The translations under genes were made by a program, and so were the position numbers. From an uncultured bacterium (GTDB lineage: Bacteria > Patescibacteriota > Patescibacteriia > UBA1558 > GWA2-36-10): DNA of 6,161 bases. Position 1 is the stretch's first letter. Every line of letters begins with the position of its first letter. Shown here in pieces: positions 5,822 through 6,161 of this stretch. The stretch is taken from NCBI GenBank assembly GCA_937870675.1, contig CALMZN010000061.1, positions 1 to 6,161 of the forward strand. Direction: 5' to 3'. The notes beneath the pieces were generated by a model. That model was not told where the DNA came from and searched no databases. It saw nothing but the letters and a program-made list of their open reading frames with translations.

Positions 5822-6161
5822 TTAATCTTTTACTTTACTAAATACTTCTTGTACTGAAGTAATGCCCTCGAGGGCTTTGAGCAAGCCATCTTGCAACATA
5901 GTGATCATGCCGTTTTTAACGGCCACTTTTTCAATTTCATATTCTGAAACATTGCCAGCCAAAATTAATTTTTCTATTTCCGGAGTCATCATAAATATTT
6001 CATAAATACCGACTCTTCCTTTATAACCAAGATTATGGCATTTATCACATCCTTGGGCTTTGAAAAATTTTAAATTATTAATATCAGCAACAGCGTGTCC
6101 GGACTCAGGAGCAATGTTGTTTAGGGTGTTTAGTATTTCGGTGGTGGTAGCAGTGTCTATG
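5822..6161 (-). CDS. Type IV pilus assembly / type II secretion ATPase, PilB/GspE family (C-terminal 112 residues; start outside window)
   Basis: The minus strand is open from the right edge to TAA at 5824-5822, giving 112 residues. The sequence matches the C-terminal end of PilB/GspE hexameric ATPases: FKAQGCDKCHNLGYKGRVGIYEI carries the second Cys pair of the zinc-binding C-terminal element (visible-residue positions 38 and 41) followed by the conserved GYKGRVGIYE run. The end NGMITMLQDGLLKALEGITSVQEV is also typical. The first Cys pair, Walker A and Walker B would lie upstream, outside the window. Such ATPases power pilus extension from the cytoplasmic side of the membrane. PilB is more likely than GspE in Patescibacteria, but this fragment cannot separate them. 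It converges on valS and shares its terminator. Confidence 0.9.
   Translation of the reverse strand, partial: IDTATTTEILNTLNNIAPESGHAVADINNLKFFKAQGCDKCHNLGYKGRVGIYEIFMMTPEIEKLILAGNVSEYEIEKVAVKNGMITMLQDGLLKALEGITSVQEVFSKVKD

Overview
The window looks like a piece of a small-genome, low-GC bacterium of the Patescibacteria / Candidate Phyla Radiation type (inference). The case rests on four things: very AT-rich coding sequence from about 960 onward; strong TTGACA/TATAAT promoters with little or no Shine-Dalgarno sequence; a GC-rich palindromic repeat cluster of a kind I associate with such genomes; and a ValS with the AHSMVDY form of the editing-domain motif. All complete genes read with standard stops (TAA or TAG) and no in-frame TGA, so there is no sign of a reassigned UGA codon.

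Layout. (1) 1-743, minus strand, about 60-66% GC by hand count: a partial gene running off the left edge. Its N-terminal ~170 residues form a seven-helix membrane domain of SWEET/PQ-loop-like 3+1+3 design. From about residue 172 it continues in the same frame into a clear piece of a type III glutamine synthetase. This fusion is the most surprising thing in the window; it is either a real membrane-tethered GS-like protein or an assembly chimera. (2) 744-968: an intergenic region with a perfect-consensus promoter for that gene, a terminator for trmB, and a ~94 bp MITE-like repeat made of three hairpins. (3) 969-1610, minus: trmB, tRNA m7G46 methyltransferase. (4) 1611-1710: a divergent promoter region. 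(5) 1711-5794, plus: tsaD, tsaE and valS. (6) 5779-5809: a bidirectional terminator with the valS stop codon in its loop. (7) 5822-6161, minus: the C-terminal end of a PilB/GspE-family type IV pilus or secretion ATPase that runs off the right edge.

How the genes fit together. The middle block is about tRNA maturation and charging. TsaD and TsaE act in N6-threonylcarbamoyladenosine (t6A37) synthesis, TrmB makes m7G46 and ValS charges tRNA-Val. TsaE and ValS are only 3 nt apart and are probably cotranscribed. The flanking genes (membrane/GS fusion and pilus ATPase) are transcribed toward the window edges and are functionally unrelated. The GC-rich left end differs sharply in composition from the rest, although its promoter is AT-rich and resembles the other promoters here.
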